Origin: Persicaria tinctoria
Taxonomy: Eukaryota > Streptophyta > Magnoliopsida > Caryophyllales > Polygonaceae
DNA: 64,000 nt
Direction: 5' to 3'
NCBI GenBank assembly: GCA_037127255.1
Contig: JBANSL010000004.1
Location: forward strand, 52,773,702 to 52,837,701
Positions 22,082 to 34,150 of the stretch are shown here, piece after piece. The position numbers and the translations under genes are program-made. Positions within the stretch are counted from its first letter, which is position 1. Every line of letters starts with the position of its first letter. A model generated the notes under the pieces. It saw only the letters and a list, made by a program, of their open reading frames with translations. It made no database searches and was not told where the DNA came from.

Positions 22082-23468
22082 GTATGACCTTTGTCTATTA
22101 TGCTTAATGAGGTCATATGTGTTGTATCTTTTGTGAATTGAGATTGGTCGAGAAATATAGAATGATAGTTTTAAATCATAAATTTTGATAAAAGAGTTGT
22201 GTTGGTAGTTAGATTTTTAGCCATTGCTAGTATCTGAAGTGGAATTGTCCACAAACATGAAATATCATTGGAATGTCATTTATCGTTGTATTTCTATGTC
22301 ACTAAAATATGCACTATTAGTGAAATTTGAAACCATTTATGCCAGGTATATGCTTAGTCCATGGCTTTATCTATGCTTGAGATTCATTTCCTAGGTGCAA
22401 AGGTCCAACTTCAAGCATTTTCTTATCTCTAAAATTCACAATCTGAATATTGTGCCTCCTCTGAACTAAAATGTATAAGATGAAGAAAGGGAAGGCCAGA
22501 ACTAAAATGACTAAGTGCCATCATAATATCTCACATAGTTTAAATTGCTTTTCTGCATGGTGCCACCTTGTATTCTCATTTGAAATTCCTTTACTTAATC
22601 TATTCAGTAGTCACATTACGATCTTTAGCATGATCTGAACGTTTTTTTAATAGGCTGAATAGTGTGCCTCCTCTGAACTTACAATGTTTCTTGTCAATGA
22701 TTTTGATTTTCTAAGTAGTGTTCCATCTTATGAATGTGAGGGGGAAGAGGCTGCTGGGATGAACTAGGATTATGTGATCTTTTAGTTACTACTATTTTCA
22801 CTAGCAACCATGCTACCTCTTTACAGAGCAGTTGTAGCATGATCAGGGTAAAAGAGGATGGTCTTGGTCGATGATAATAGCAGTCAAAGTCATCAGTTGG
22901 GATTCATGTTTGTTTCTCACATGAATGATCATGCTTGTTATCGCTATCTTTTTAATCTGTTTTTTCTTACTTGGGGTTAAATTTATACATTAACTAATCT
23001 GATGGTAAGAAATATAAGGGTGTGCATTAAATTGTAGAGAAATATAAGCTTATTGAGTTTACATCTCAAAAGATGAAAGTAGATAGTCCCTATCTCATCA
23101 ATTCAACCTTAATTATATATGGTGTTTAATTTTTTATTTCTTATTTACTTTTGATGTGAAATATATATATTCCCATGGGGAAAGCATTTTCCATCCGGTC
23201 AAACATAGCTTCAAAATCAAAGTGCATAAAATATTAGTTAATTATAGTTGCTATTTGTTGGTTGAATCCTTTGAAGGTTGAATTAGTTGAGCATGGAAAT
23301 TGTAGCTTGCTGAAATTTGAGCTGCTTGTGTTTCTAAATGCTTAGAATTCTATATGATAATCTTCTCATTGAGCTCTTTATCCTTCCTTGGCTTATTTAT
23401 ACTAGAATGCCTTAGTATATGAATATGGTTTATGTTAGATACCTTTCGGTTACTTGTTGTGATCATAG
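22082..23468. other. Intron-like DNA of E2
   Basis: T-rich, with no open frame of note. It contains repeated phrases such as 'GTGCCTCCTCTGAACT' (near 22457 and 22663), a sign of internal duplication. Confidence 0.5.
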
Positions 23469-23640
23469 GGTGTATGCAATCATTGGTTCAAGTTCATGCC
23501 AGAGTTCGAGCCCATCAAGTCAGGATGTCCCTAGAAGGTGAGGTTGTGCAGCAGATGCTCGGCGAAAGACGCCAGGAGGCTGATCTCTTGGAGCATGCTG
23601 AGTTATAATGGGCAGAACAAGACTTCAGCCTTGAATTTTC
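23469..23640 (+). pseudogene. Captured IQD (IQ67-domain) gene exon
   Basis: After a TAG acceptor the frame reads CMQSLVQVHARVRAHQ then VRMSLEGEVVQQMLGERR and QEADLLEHAE, ending at a TTC/GTGAGT donor. This matches the plant IQD family block 'CMQALVRVQARVRA..VRMSLEGQAVQ', the end of the IQ67 calmodulin-binding domain. A TAA interrupts it shortly before the donor, where the family usually has EEGW. IQD proteins bind calmodulin and microtubules. Only one exon is present and it is dead. It is cargo of CACTA E2 and lies 2.5 kb from the O-fucosyltransferase piece, so two unrelated donors were combined. Confidence 0.75.
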
Positions 23641-24117
23641 GTGAGTATTAGGATCCACCTAGTTTAGCTACTGGTTTGATGTATTTGACAGTTTCGGGAG
23701 GGGTGGTATGACAGTAAAGGAACAATAGTTGGCATTTAATATTATATATTTGTTGTTGTATTATACTTGTGTATGCATTAGTTGATATCAAATGCAAAAC
23801 AGGTCATTTATTAGTGGGTGTTTTTTTTTAATAAAATATGGGATTTTTTAGCCCGGTCCGGTAGAATTCCGAGCTAAAAAGTAGTTTTTTTTAAAAAATT
23901 TCCCATAAATAAGTTAGCAACGGCAGCTTGCCGTCGCTTTGCCGTGGCTAGCACTTTAGCCACGGCTATAGCCGTTGCTACTCTCTTTTGCCACCCCATG
24001 TTTCCCCACGACTTGTTTCCCGTGGCTACAGCCGTGGCTACCACCCTTTGACCACAACAAATGGACTTTTAGCCATGGCAAATAGCCGTTGCTAATATCT
24101 TTTTTTTTGTAGTGGAG

Positions 24118-24640
24118 GCAACCAATCGAAACCGGTTGCAGAGAACCAGAAATCCACTTCGCCACTCCGGGGAAAGCCACCAGCCAATGGGATCTGGCCA
24201 CCAAAACCGACGCCTGCAAGCCGTACATCGTCGAAGAGGCCAGGGAGGCGGGCGATTAGATGGATCTTCGAAGAAATTAATCATCACGCTAATTCTCCCA
24301 CGAAATGAACAACATAGGGCTATAGGATTACACATAGGCTTAATCCATGAAGAAAGCCCCAATTTATCCAAAACCCTATCGGAAACTATAACCTTGTAGA
24401 ATCCGTATAGCCATAGGCATACAGATTCACTAATTTCAGATAAAATAGGGTCATCATCGCTAAACGGAAGAAGATGGATAAAAAAACTGGACAGAAATTT
24501 GTACGGGTTGAACTTCTCACACTCAATCGATTCGAGAAAGGGTTTCCATGAGAGAGGGTTGGTTTGGTGAATTCCAGGCAGGCTTTTTCCCCCCGCGCGT
24601 GAGGCGCGTTCTTTTGGCCAGAGAGAGTTTCTCATTTTTT
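24118..24640 (-). other. LINE leader region upstream of ORF1
   Basis: Right of the CACTA insertion the LINE sequence resumes. A minus-strand frame is open over most of it (to 24635) but shows no recognised domain, only Trp- and Arg-rich stretches. It is probably LINE 5'UTR or an upstream host sequence. Confidence 0.35.
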
Positions 24641-24819
24641 AAAGCCTACCTTTACACGCGCTCGGATTTGGCAAATGAGCCGAACAGATATACGGGTCCC
24701 ATTTTTTTTATTTTAAAAAAAAGGAAAAAATGTCTAATAATCACAGTCATCCATTCGAATCAATTAACGCCCCAGATTTGTTCACATGATACACATTAAG
24801 GGTTGAGTACACCGGAACT

Positions 24820-25623
<804 letters not shown>

Positions 25624-25778
25624 TAGGGTGGGGTTAAAATGAAAATGGGGCTTAAAATGAAAATTAATAAACTGAACCGGACCGGTTTGAAACAAAAAAT
25701 GGGTCGGACGGGTTAGAAAGTCTGAAACAAAAGCCTATCGTCTTCGACCACTCTCTTCTCCTTCCGATTCATTCTGCC

Positions 25779-25995
25779 ATGGCTCGATCCATCGTTGCTC
25801 TCCTTTTCCCATCCCTTGTCCTCACCACTAGCGTAGTTCTCATATACGACAGAGCAGCAACCCGCACGATACTCAACAGCCCCATCTCAAGCAACAACGA
25901 TGATGGCGTAGTTCAACCTGCGCCTCCCACCAGTGTCGTCGATCAGGTGATGATACCGGCGTTGTCGATCACCTACTTCAACCCGCGCCTCCAGG
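25779..25995 (+). other. Possible captured first exon with hydrophobic N-terminus
   Basis: ATG opens MARSIVALLFPSLVLTTSVV, a basic residue followed by a hydrophobic run like a signal anchor, then polar sequence to 'ITYFNPRLQ' and a CAG/GTATGC donor. This is typical of a first exon of a Golgi or secreted protein gene. I do not recognise the family. Confidence 0.4.
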
Positions 25996-26634
25996 TATGC
26001 ATCTCTCCCCCCTCTCTTACTCGAATTTAGTCTTTCCAATTATCGTGATCTCGCTTTTTTGTTCATAGATGGAATTTAGGATTGGGTCATTTAGATGCTG
26101 CAATTGCAATCGGCGGTTTCAAAATTGAACAGGGAGCCCTAATTGGTGATTCCCTAATTGGTTTGAAAGAATGAATTTGGGAGGAAGACCATGATACTGA
26201 TTCTATGACTTTTGGTTTAAATTTCTAACCTAAGTATAAGTTGTAGTTATTGTATCAATAATGCCTTTGATGTGTTCGATGAAATGTATAAATGGAAAAG
26301 GCATTTGAGGGTTAATGTATTCTTCCAATGGAGATGTTCAATTTAGATTTTCCTGCATTTCAAGAGATCAAGAATATTTTTCGCACTTCACTCCTGTAGC
26401 TAGTGTTGTTTTTTTATCCAGATAGCATGGAATCTATGACATCCTCAAAGTAGAGCTCATTAGCTCAATATATGAAAGTATTATTTTTAATCACCAATGG
26501 AAGCTTAGCTACTACAGTAGTTTATTAGAAACTATCATCAATCCAGGAGATAGGATTAGGCCTTATTGCTTTATTGAGTCTTATCTAATACTCCAGTGTC
26601 ATGTAATTGGTTTGACTGTTTGAAATTAGCACAG

Positions 26635-26762
26635 AGTCCATACTTGAGGGTTCTACAGAGCAACTGGATGCTAGGATCCACAATGGTGAGAAATGTGAGA
26701 AGAGAATTGACAAGATGGATATTGAAATTGAAGAACTTCAATCTGTTCTATCAAACTTACAG
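26635..26762 (+). other. Captured coiled-coil exon
   Basis: An exon-like segment between CACAG acceptor and CAG/GTCTGT donor reads 'SILEGSTEQLDARIHNGEKC' then EKRIDKMDIEIEELQSVL. It is strongly helical and charged. The donor gene is not recognised, and no neighbouring exon of the same gene is evident. Confidence 0.4.
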
Positions 26763-27222
26763 GTCTGTCATTTTCTTGTCTACATGCCTCTGAGGGCATA
26801 GATTTATCTGCAATTTTAATTAATTAATCAGCACTGAGGCGATGAAATGATCTAGCCCGTCTTTACCCGGCAGTCTTCATGTTTAATGTAATTTTAACTG
26901 CCCGGAAATCATGTGGCTGAGTTCATCAGTCATGTACTTTATACAGATCTTTGTTACTGATAGAGACCAATATGGTTGATGGCTGATCTTATTTGACCTA
27001 TGCTGCTTTATTCAATCTGTTCACCTCTTTCCACTCCCATCTGCCGTCTCTGTTTTTGTTAGATATATTAAGGAATATATTGAGTTGTGTTTATACAGTT
27101 GTATGTATTTGAAGAGTGGTTCCTCTATAGAAATTTCGTTGGTCATATTCAGGTATAAATGCATTTGTTGCGTGTTTTATTAGACTGTATCATCTTTGGT
27201 TCCTGATCCTCTTGTTCTATAG

Positions 27223-27442
27223 GTGCGACATGAAATACATTCTCTTGGAGATGGACGAAATCCTTCGTCCGAGAGGCTACGTGGTCATCCGAGAATCCAC
27301 TTACTTTGTGGACGCAATTTCCACCATTGCGAAGGGGATGAGATGGGGCTGCAAAAAGGAAGATGCATAATCTGTAGTTGAGAATCAAAGGATACTCATC
27401 TGTTTGAAGATACTCTGGTACGCGCAGCAGAGTTCAACATGA
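27223..27442 (+). pseudogene. Captured last exon of a PMT-type putative methyltransferase
   Basis: After an ATAG acceptor the frame reads CDMKYILLEMDEILRPRGY, then VVIRESTYFVDAISTIAKGM, then RWGCKKEDA and a TAA at 27368-27370. The same frame then continues with 'ENQRILICLKILW'. This matches the C-terminus of plant DUF248 (Methyltransf_29) proteins: LLEMDRILRP.G, IRES.YF, AKG.RW, ILICQK.LW. Those are Golgi SAM-dependent methyltransferases linked to pectin. Only this exon is present, with a premature stop. Confidence 0.7.
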
Positions 27443-28344
27443 TCACTTCTTGGCTTCTGAAGCATAGTTATGGAAGACATTATTGGGATTTCAAGAAAGA
27501 TACATGAAGAAAGATAGGTATGCGGGGTGCTCTATCGGAGAGGAGAGGCTTCATACAACACATGGAAGATTCATCAGTGACGATAAATTCAATCTGTAAC
27601 ACATTGTTAATGAATGTAGTATGGTTTAGAAGTAGCTACTACGATTCGTATGTGATAGGGTTGCATTCTATTCATTTTTTATTTGTTCTCTAACTTACTT
27701 AGAGCCATCTAGACTTTGTAGTTCATTGGGACAAAGAAGTAAAAATGTGAATGGGTGTATTCTGAACTTTGTGTTCTGTAATTTACTTACTGAGAAGTAA
27801 AAATTTGAACAGGACGTCGAGAAATTTGCTCGTCATCTTTTCCTCCCTCTATCTGTCATACTTGTTGCAGCAACAGTAAGACTCCCTATATTTGTTGTCA
27901 TTTAATTCAGAACAAACTGTTATTATTAAAAAAACAACAGCAACCAACAACAATGCAGTCTACTAATATGCCACATGATTCATGTGACTGTCATTCTATT
28001 AAAAAAAAATGTTATATTCACTCTCTTTTTTTCATGATGAAAATACTAATTAATTACTTTAAAATACGTTATAGAACGTATTTTAAAGGATGTTCATGGA
28101 ATTAACAAATGCAAAGACATGCTTCAAAAGAGCAGTTCTTTATATGCATTATTTTCTCAGGAGATATGCAGGTTCAAGCTAATCAACATCACTTACTCAC
28201 TTGCGTAGTTATCTACTCCATAGAAATCTGGTTGGGGATATTTTTCATGATATATTCATGTTGTGTTTCAAAAATCAGATTTGTTATATGTTGTGTTTTC
28301 ATGAATTAGAGTCACTGATATACAAATTTTAGCTAACTATTAGC

Positions 28345-29103
28345 CATACACTTCATCATTTTATTCTTGCACATTCTCATTTTATTTATGCACTTTATAA
28401 TCTTAATTGTGCACTTCATAATCTTATTCATGCACTTCATATTATTATTCATACACTTCATCATTTTATTCTTGCATTTTATCATCTTATTTATGCACTT
28501 TATAATCTCAATTGTGCACCTCAGAATCTTATTCATGCACTTCATATTATTATTCATACACTTCATCATTTTATTCTTGCACTTTATCATCTTATTTTTG
28601 CACTTTATAATCTTAATTGTGCACTTTAGAATCTTATTCATGCACTTCATATTATTATTCATACACTTCATCATTTTATTCTTGCACTTTATCATCTTAT
28701 TTTTGCACTTTATAATCTTAATTGTGCACTTCAGAATCTTATTCATGCACTTCATATTATTATTCATACACTTCATCATTTTATTCTTGCACTGTATCAT
28801 CTTATTTATGCACTTTATAATCTTAATTGTGCACTTCATAATCTTATTCATGCACTTCATATTATTATTCATACACTTCATCATTTTATTCTTGCGCTTT
28901 ATCATCTTATTTTTGCACTTTATAATCTTAATTGTGCACTTCAGAATCTTATTCATGCACTTCATAATATTATTCATACACTTCATCGTATTATTCTTGC
29001 ACTTTATCATTTTATTTATGCACTTTAAAATCTTAATTGTGCACTTCATAATCTTATTCATGCACTTCATGATTTTATTCTTACACTTTATCATTTTATT
29101 CTG
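28345..29103. repeat. 21-bp minisatellite with 105-bp higher-order unit
   Basis: About 36 tandem copies of a 21-base unit around TTGCACTTTATCATCTTAT. Five variant units form a 105-base block that is itself repeated several times. Because 21 is a multiple of 3 and the unit lacks stops, it stays open on both strands: plus 28367-29242 encodes heptads of HFIILFM type, minus 29127-28333 encodes MIKCKNK-type heptads. These are repeat artefacts unless expression is shown. A second array is at 32200-32358. Confidence 0.92.
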
Positions 29104-29339
29104 GGAAATTATTACTAAATACCCCACTTTGATATTTGGTTTGCAAAAATATCTAGTTTTGAAAACAATTGCGTCATTATATGGAAACTTGCAAAAATAT
29201 CTTATTTTATTATCAAAACTACCACCAACCCAAAAAATATGAAAAAAAAAAGTTAAATATTTTAGGTATTTTTCAATTTTCTGATATTTTTAAATTATAT
29301 TAAATAATCAAATAATAATAAAAATTTAGAAGTAAAAAA

Positions 29340-31490
29340 AAATAAATTCTCAACCCCTTCGTCCGGACTGAAAGATCCGACCCCAAGAACAAAAAGCGCT
29401 CCCATGGAACCCTTTTCCTCCCCCAAATTAGCCGACCAGCCACCGCCTACAAACCCTACCGTCTCCCGTCCCGCTCACCTGCGAAAGCCGAAGGCTAATC
29501 CCTGTGCAACCCCCTCCTGCCCTGGCCTGATCATGCCTCTACCTGCTGCGAGTTGTGGATTCATGCCCACTTTCTTTTTCCCCGTTCACAACGGATTTCA
29601 CCTGTGCAAGGTCTTTCGAGCGGTGGTGCCACCATATGTTTCGCTCTCGTTTTGACCTGAATCACCCATTTAGGGGTCTTTTCGGGCATCCTACCGGGCT
29701 TCTTTGAGGGATGGGATTGGCCGGTGGTGGCCGGGCGGGCGATGTCGCTTCTCTCGGTGACGTGGGTGGCTGTTCGGACCCTTTTCCTGCTCACCGTTCA
29801 GTTTCTTTTCGTTCTTGTCACTGCTAATCTCTGTAAGTTCTCTCCTTTTTCTCCCGACAAATAACCCAAGTACTAATTTTGCCTACAAGCATCTAACCTA
29901 TCCTACCGGATGTAATTGGGAACACAATCCCGCATTTACCTTTCTTAATCCCCCAGTATTCTCGGTTCATTGCCACTTTATGTGCTTTAAACTATAGCTT
30001 CTCCCCTCTCATGGCTTCAATTTACCTTATTCGGGATCATATATGGTGTCCGGGTAATACCCAGTTTTTTTTATGCTTCGCTTTATCTGCAATTCGTGGT
30101 TGCCCTTGCTTCGGCCCCGTTGGTCTTCTTTGTTTTTTTTTATAGGTCTGTTCGCTCATGGGTCGGCCAATCCGTGCGGCTTCTGAGACTGGTACGATGG
30201 ACCAAATTCATGTTTCAGCCTAGTATCATGAAAACACACTCATTTTGTTTTTACAACATACCGAGGGTCCCCTACTTCGGTGGCGGTTCGGGCATATCAC
30301 CCCTCGTTCAGTTCACTCACTGATTTAATTTACGATTGCAATCACCTGTGCTCTGTTACTCCTTTGCTTTGTTCGAATTTGAATCCTTCCATCTCTTTTT
30401 TGGATGCTCTTCAAGAAACTCGGTTGGCTCTGATGTACTGGCTTTTCTCTCCTAACATAGCTTGTGAGTTTTCTTGCATTTTCTCCTTTCTCTGGACTAC
30501 CTGCTGGGTTTGCCTTTGCTTTTGTCTTTATTGCAAGGTGGCTGTCCGGGGTGGCGTCTCTGCTAGCTGCTGCTTCCTACGATGCCCTGTACTGGTCGAG
30601 TGCTTGCTCCGGTCTGTTTGTTAATGTCTTGCTCACTTGGTTATATTACACTCGTCGAGCCCATGTCCTCAAGCCCCATCTTATAATCTTTTAAGATTGA
30701 TAATGCCCTACAAGGCAATTGTAAATCGTTATGCTTCACAAAAACAAAGAATGGTGCTTTCCATCTTATTATCCTATCAGATCTACTTCTTTCTTTATAA
30801 TCTTTTGTTTGCATTGCACTCTATTATTATTTTGGATGGTCTACTCGTCTTGCTCTGCCTTCTGTTCTTATTGCAGTGCCCTTGTCTCTCAATCGGTTGC
30901 TGGGGTTTCATGCTGCTGCTGCTGGAGCGCTCGTGGCTGCTGCTGCTCGTGTGCTGCTCCATGCTGCTGCTGGTGCTTCGTGGGGCTGCGGGTGTCCTTG
31001 CTGCAAAGTCTTGCTCATTGGTATTCTCTCAAAGCTTACATCCTACAAGATCACTCAAACCCACCATAATGCCTCTACTGATATCTTGAGATCTAATACA
31101 CCCTATAAGGCCTGCACAAGTATTGGTTTCCAAGACAATCACCTTAGGGTGAACTACACCTATGTTAATCATAAGTGTTTTACACATTGCGCTATCTCTC
31201 AATGGTTTTACGTATACTTCCTTTGTATGGTCAACACCCATGTCTACTGTTTGGTTGATGCTTGGTGTCTTTACCCACATTTGGATACAAATTTCAGCGA
31301 TCATGGTTTTTCATTATATTGTGACCCACATATTCAATATAGCGAGTGACATCGCCCTTATCTCACAACCTATACTTTCTTATCAAATTGGGACAAATCC
31401 AACGTTAAATACAAATTCAAGTTACAGATTAACAAACCCTTGCAACTCGCTTAGTTTAAGGACACGATTTTCATACGATTACGGACAAAA
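29340..31490 (+). other. Possible 5' region of a LINE, decayed
   Basis: C/T-rich and Cys/Leu-coding composition with many overlapping short frames, none convincing. It lies directly upstream of a LINE ORF2 start motif at 31510, so it may be LINE leader and degenerate ORF1. I see no zinc knuckle or DUF4283 signature. Confidence 0.3.
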
Positions 31491-31509
31491 ATTGGTTTCA
31501 TATGAATAT

Positions 31510-31590
31510 ATGCTCGTGGAATTGTCGTGGTTTAAGGAGGCGTAATTTCTGGACTAATACAGAAATCTTATCATTCGAATGATAAGTGGG
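31510..31590 (+). pseudogene. LINE ORF2 start (endonuclease N-terminus) fragment
   Basis: The sequence around 31505-31545 reads MNICSWNCRGLRRRNFW, the typical opening of plant L1 ORF2 (an AP-like endonuclease begins SWNCRGL, with the metal-binding Asn). The frame ends within about 30 codons at a stop and nothing of the remaining endonuclease or RT follows. Losing the 3' bulk of a LINE is unusual, since truncation normally removes the 5' side. A later deletion or a template switch would explain it. Confidence 0.6.
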
Positions 31591-32199
31591 AAGATACTTG
31601 AAGATATGATTTGACCGTATCTTCATTGATTCTTTCCCCGATTATAGGTTTAATCCCGTCAAAATAAACAGAAAGCTTGTCACTATACACATTTTTCCTG
31701 TCATTTTGAGCAAATAACTTTGTCATCTTGGACATGCCTTTAATTTCTAGTTATGGTATGGATAAAATCATATATTTATTCTCTTCCCTATTATAGACAC
31801 CATCCTGTCATTATTAGTTTTCTTTTTTGTCATTCATAATATATATCCTGTGAACAACAAATATATCATTGTCAACTTTGATTCTCTTAATAAGACAATG
31901 ATTTTTATACGGCTAGTTTTATTATTCTTAAATTTTCGAGAAAAATATAGTAAAAATATTATTTTAATATATATATGTATATATATATATTTTTTTTTTA
32001 ATATTTTTTACTTTTCTTTTAATTCATAAAATGATTTTTTTATTTAAATTTAAAAATAAAATCAGTCATTATTTTTTAGCACAAATGACCTATTTTTAAG
32101 CACAAATAACCCACCTATTCTATTTTTGCTATTCTCAGAAAATGGGTATACTTTTGCAAACCGAACACCGATTTGGTGTATTTCTGCAAATCGGCCTTT
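31591..32199. other. AT-rich intergenic stretch
   Basis: Nothing coding. It includes a short palindrome ATCATTCGAATGAT near 31570 and T-rich runs near 31990. Confidence 0.5.
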
Positions 32200-32358
32200 T
32201 ATTCTTGCACGTTGTAATCTTTATTGTGCACTCTATAATCTTATTCATGCACGTCATGATTTTATTCTTGCACTTTATCATTTTATTTGTGCACTTTATC
32301 ATCTTATTTATGCACTTTATCATTTTATTTTTGCACGTTATAATCTTATTCATGAACG
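32200..32358. repeat. 21-bp minisatellite, second array
   Basis: About eight units of the same 21-base repeat as 28345-29103, again open on both strands. It is followed directly by the second tRNA-like sequence. Confidence 0.9.
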
Positions 32359-32384
32359 AGAACAAACACAATACAATCATAAAT

Positions 32385-32454
32385 AGCCTATACGAGATTT
32401 GAACCCACATCTTTATGCATGGCACATCGCTCTACCATTTTGAGCTAATAGGCT
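32385..32454 (-). other. tRNA-like sequence, copy 2
   Basis: On the minus strand this 70-nt segment begins AGCCTATTAGCTCAAAATGG and ends 'CGTATAGGCT'. It has the same 7-bp acceptor stem, D arm and TTCAAAT T loop as 7905-7974. The middle has diverged and gives no clean anticodon arm. A and B boxes are present. Confidence 0.65.
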
Positions 32455-32591
32455 TTAAATCACGTCACTCTTTTTACGTTTAGTAATTTTAACAAAAAAA
32501 ATGTCCTATTTCAGTTGGTTAAAAGCACACACCTTTACTACCTATCGGGAGCTATCTAAGGGGTCCGGTTGTATAATCCGGAGAGATCAAG

Positions 32592-32910
32592 GTATAACAA
32601 GGAACCAAACCAACAAGTTCTCTTTCACACTTGTTTTCTAGGACATGAAATCATATTAAACTAAATTAGCTAAAGTTGTCTTCAACAAATGAACCAACAC
32701 CACAGGGAATAATACACTTGAAGCAAATTAAATAAACAGCCATACCATCACATAACATCCTAATCAAGCTTTGATGGTCACACTGCACAAGCACACACCT
32801 GATTTAGTGAGATGTTCCGTTCATAATCAGTTCAAAATACATCACAAAGATATCACCCAACAGCTTTAACAAGGAACCAAACCAACAAGTTCTCTTTCAC
32901 ACTCGTTTTT
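32592..32910 (+). repeat. Direct repeat pair
   Basis: The phrase AACAAGGAACCAAACCAACA followed by AGTTCTCTTTCACACT occurs at about 32597 and again at about 32869, roughly 275 bases apart. No gene between them. Confidence 0.8.
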
Positions 32911-34150
32911 CGAATCATAGAAGGTCCTTTTGGTTAGTAAGGATTTTTTGGTGGAAGGTTGCAGTTCTACAAGAGTCCTAGTGTTTTTAAGTCATTCTCC
33001 AATTCACTTCTCTCATAGTAAGCAGTAAGAAATTTTTATTTGATGGGTTTATCTTTAAATTTTTAAAGCATGGATATCCACAATCGTAGTGTTTATTCCT
33101 CTATTTTCTAATTTCATGAGATTTTTAATACCAGAAACTTGATGGAGAGGAAAAAAAAAAGAATCCCATTATTTTGTTCAGGTAGCATTTCAGCCTAAAA
33201 CACAACTTGGTATCCTGCCAACTTGATCTCCTATTTTCAACTAAACTACTGTGATTGCTTTTCCAGTATTCCCATTTCTAAATAAAACTATTTGTTGCCT
33301 TTGGTTTAGAGTGCAGCAATTGCATAGATTGAAAGACAAGCAAATTTCAAGAATCAAACATCAAAATCAAGCAATTGAGTGGAAAACTGGAACAAAACAA
33401 CCTATAAGGCAACCAGGAAATTAAAATTTGAATTACAATTAACACATTCTTTGTTCAATTGAGGTTAACATTCAAACACCAGGTTATTAAAGAAGATTCT
33501 TAATAGAAGCTTCAGAAAACTGGAAAATCCATGGATCGATCAAAGTCGTCAAGGGAGAAAGAACCACATCACAAAACCAATTCGAAATTCTTATGGAAGC
33601 AATTGAACAGTTCGAACAAATTCCTCAAGAAAACATTAATAAAAAACCAGTCCAGAGGAGGAAATGAAAAAAAATCCAAGAATTAATGAAATGCAAACTC
33701 ACCTGATCAGTTGAAATTCACCTAGGACCGGGCTTCATCCTTCATCGGTGGATCCAGGGAGGCGCTGAGGCGGTGTTGAGGAGGCTAACTATGCCTTGGA
33801 CAATCGGAACCACAGGAGAACGACACGATACCGGATCCACTGATGAAGGATGGAATCACCGTCCTCGTCGCATCCTCACCAGCGCCGCCACCACCTTTAG
33901 GAAACCGCTCAATCGTCCGGCATCGCATCTCCACCATCATCATCAACCATCTATGTTCGATGGAGCCTGGAGGAGGACTGAACGAGAGCGAATTGAACAG
34001 ATACAGAGAAAGACCGGCGATTTTGAGAGAAAGAAGGAGATGGGGAGCGAGCGAGAGAACCAACGACTCAACGAGAGCGAATAGGTCAGACCATTAAATG
34101 ATTGAGCAGGATCCGCGGCCCAATCTAAAAAAATAGGTCCATTTTCACTT
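32911..34150. other. Non-coding stretch with a G/A-rich exon-like end
   Basis: AT-rich and intron-like to about 33700, then 33720-34080 is GC-rich with frames open on both strands, resembling a 5' leader of a minus-strand gene. No recognised protein. Confidence 0.35.

Larger units (their letters stand above)
20364..24114. mobile_element. CACTA element E2 with captured gene fragments
   Basis: Left end CACTACAAAAAAAA and right end TTTTTTTTGTAGTG form terminal inverted repeats. GAG on both sides (20361-20363 and 24115-24117) is the 3-bp target-site duplication typical of CACTA. Subterminal repeats contain 'AGCCACGG', 'GCAACGGC' and 'CCGTTGC' in both orientations (20390-20490, 23915-24090). There is no transposase. 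The 3.7 kb interior has exon-like pieces of at least two host families plus intron-like T-rich DNA. The different end sequence and subterminal motif place it in a separate family from E1 and E3. It is inserted in the leader region of a LINE. Confidence 0.9.
8375..24640 (-). mobile_element. L1-type LINE, ORF1 half only, split by two insertions
   Basis: Three minus-strand segments (about 24640-24118, 20360-19318 and 9349-8375) become contiguous once the CACTA element (20364-24114, TSD GAG) and the copia element (9350-19317, TSD AGCAG/AGCAA) are mentally removed. The joined piece has a leader, ORF1 start at 20194, a DUF4283-like domain, a CCHC knuckle and an acidic tail. No ORF2 follows before about 8375. 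The RT scrap at 6398-6870 is on the same strand but lies in another element. Exact LINE ends were not found. Confidence 0.6.

Noticed and set aside
28367..29242. 291-codon plus-strand frame and its minus-strand counterpart as protein genes
   Set aside because: Both are produced entirely by the 21-bp tandem repeat, which lacks stop codons by composition; no non-repeat domain.
30096..31545. Several overlapping plus-strand frames rich in Leu, Cys and Phe
   Set aside because: T-rich composition explains them, no frame is continuous and none shows a family motif.
32505..32590. SINE or tRNA gene starting CAGTTGGTTAAAAGC
   Set aside because: The A-box-like start is present but no B box follows; the 'GGTCCGGTTG' phrase does not fit.
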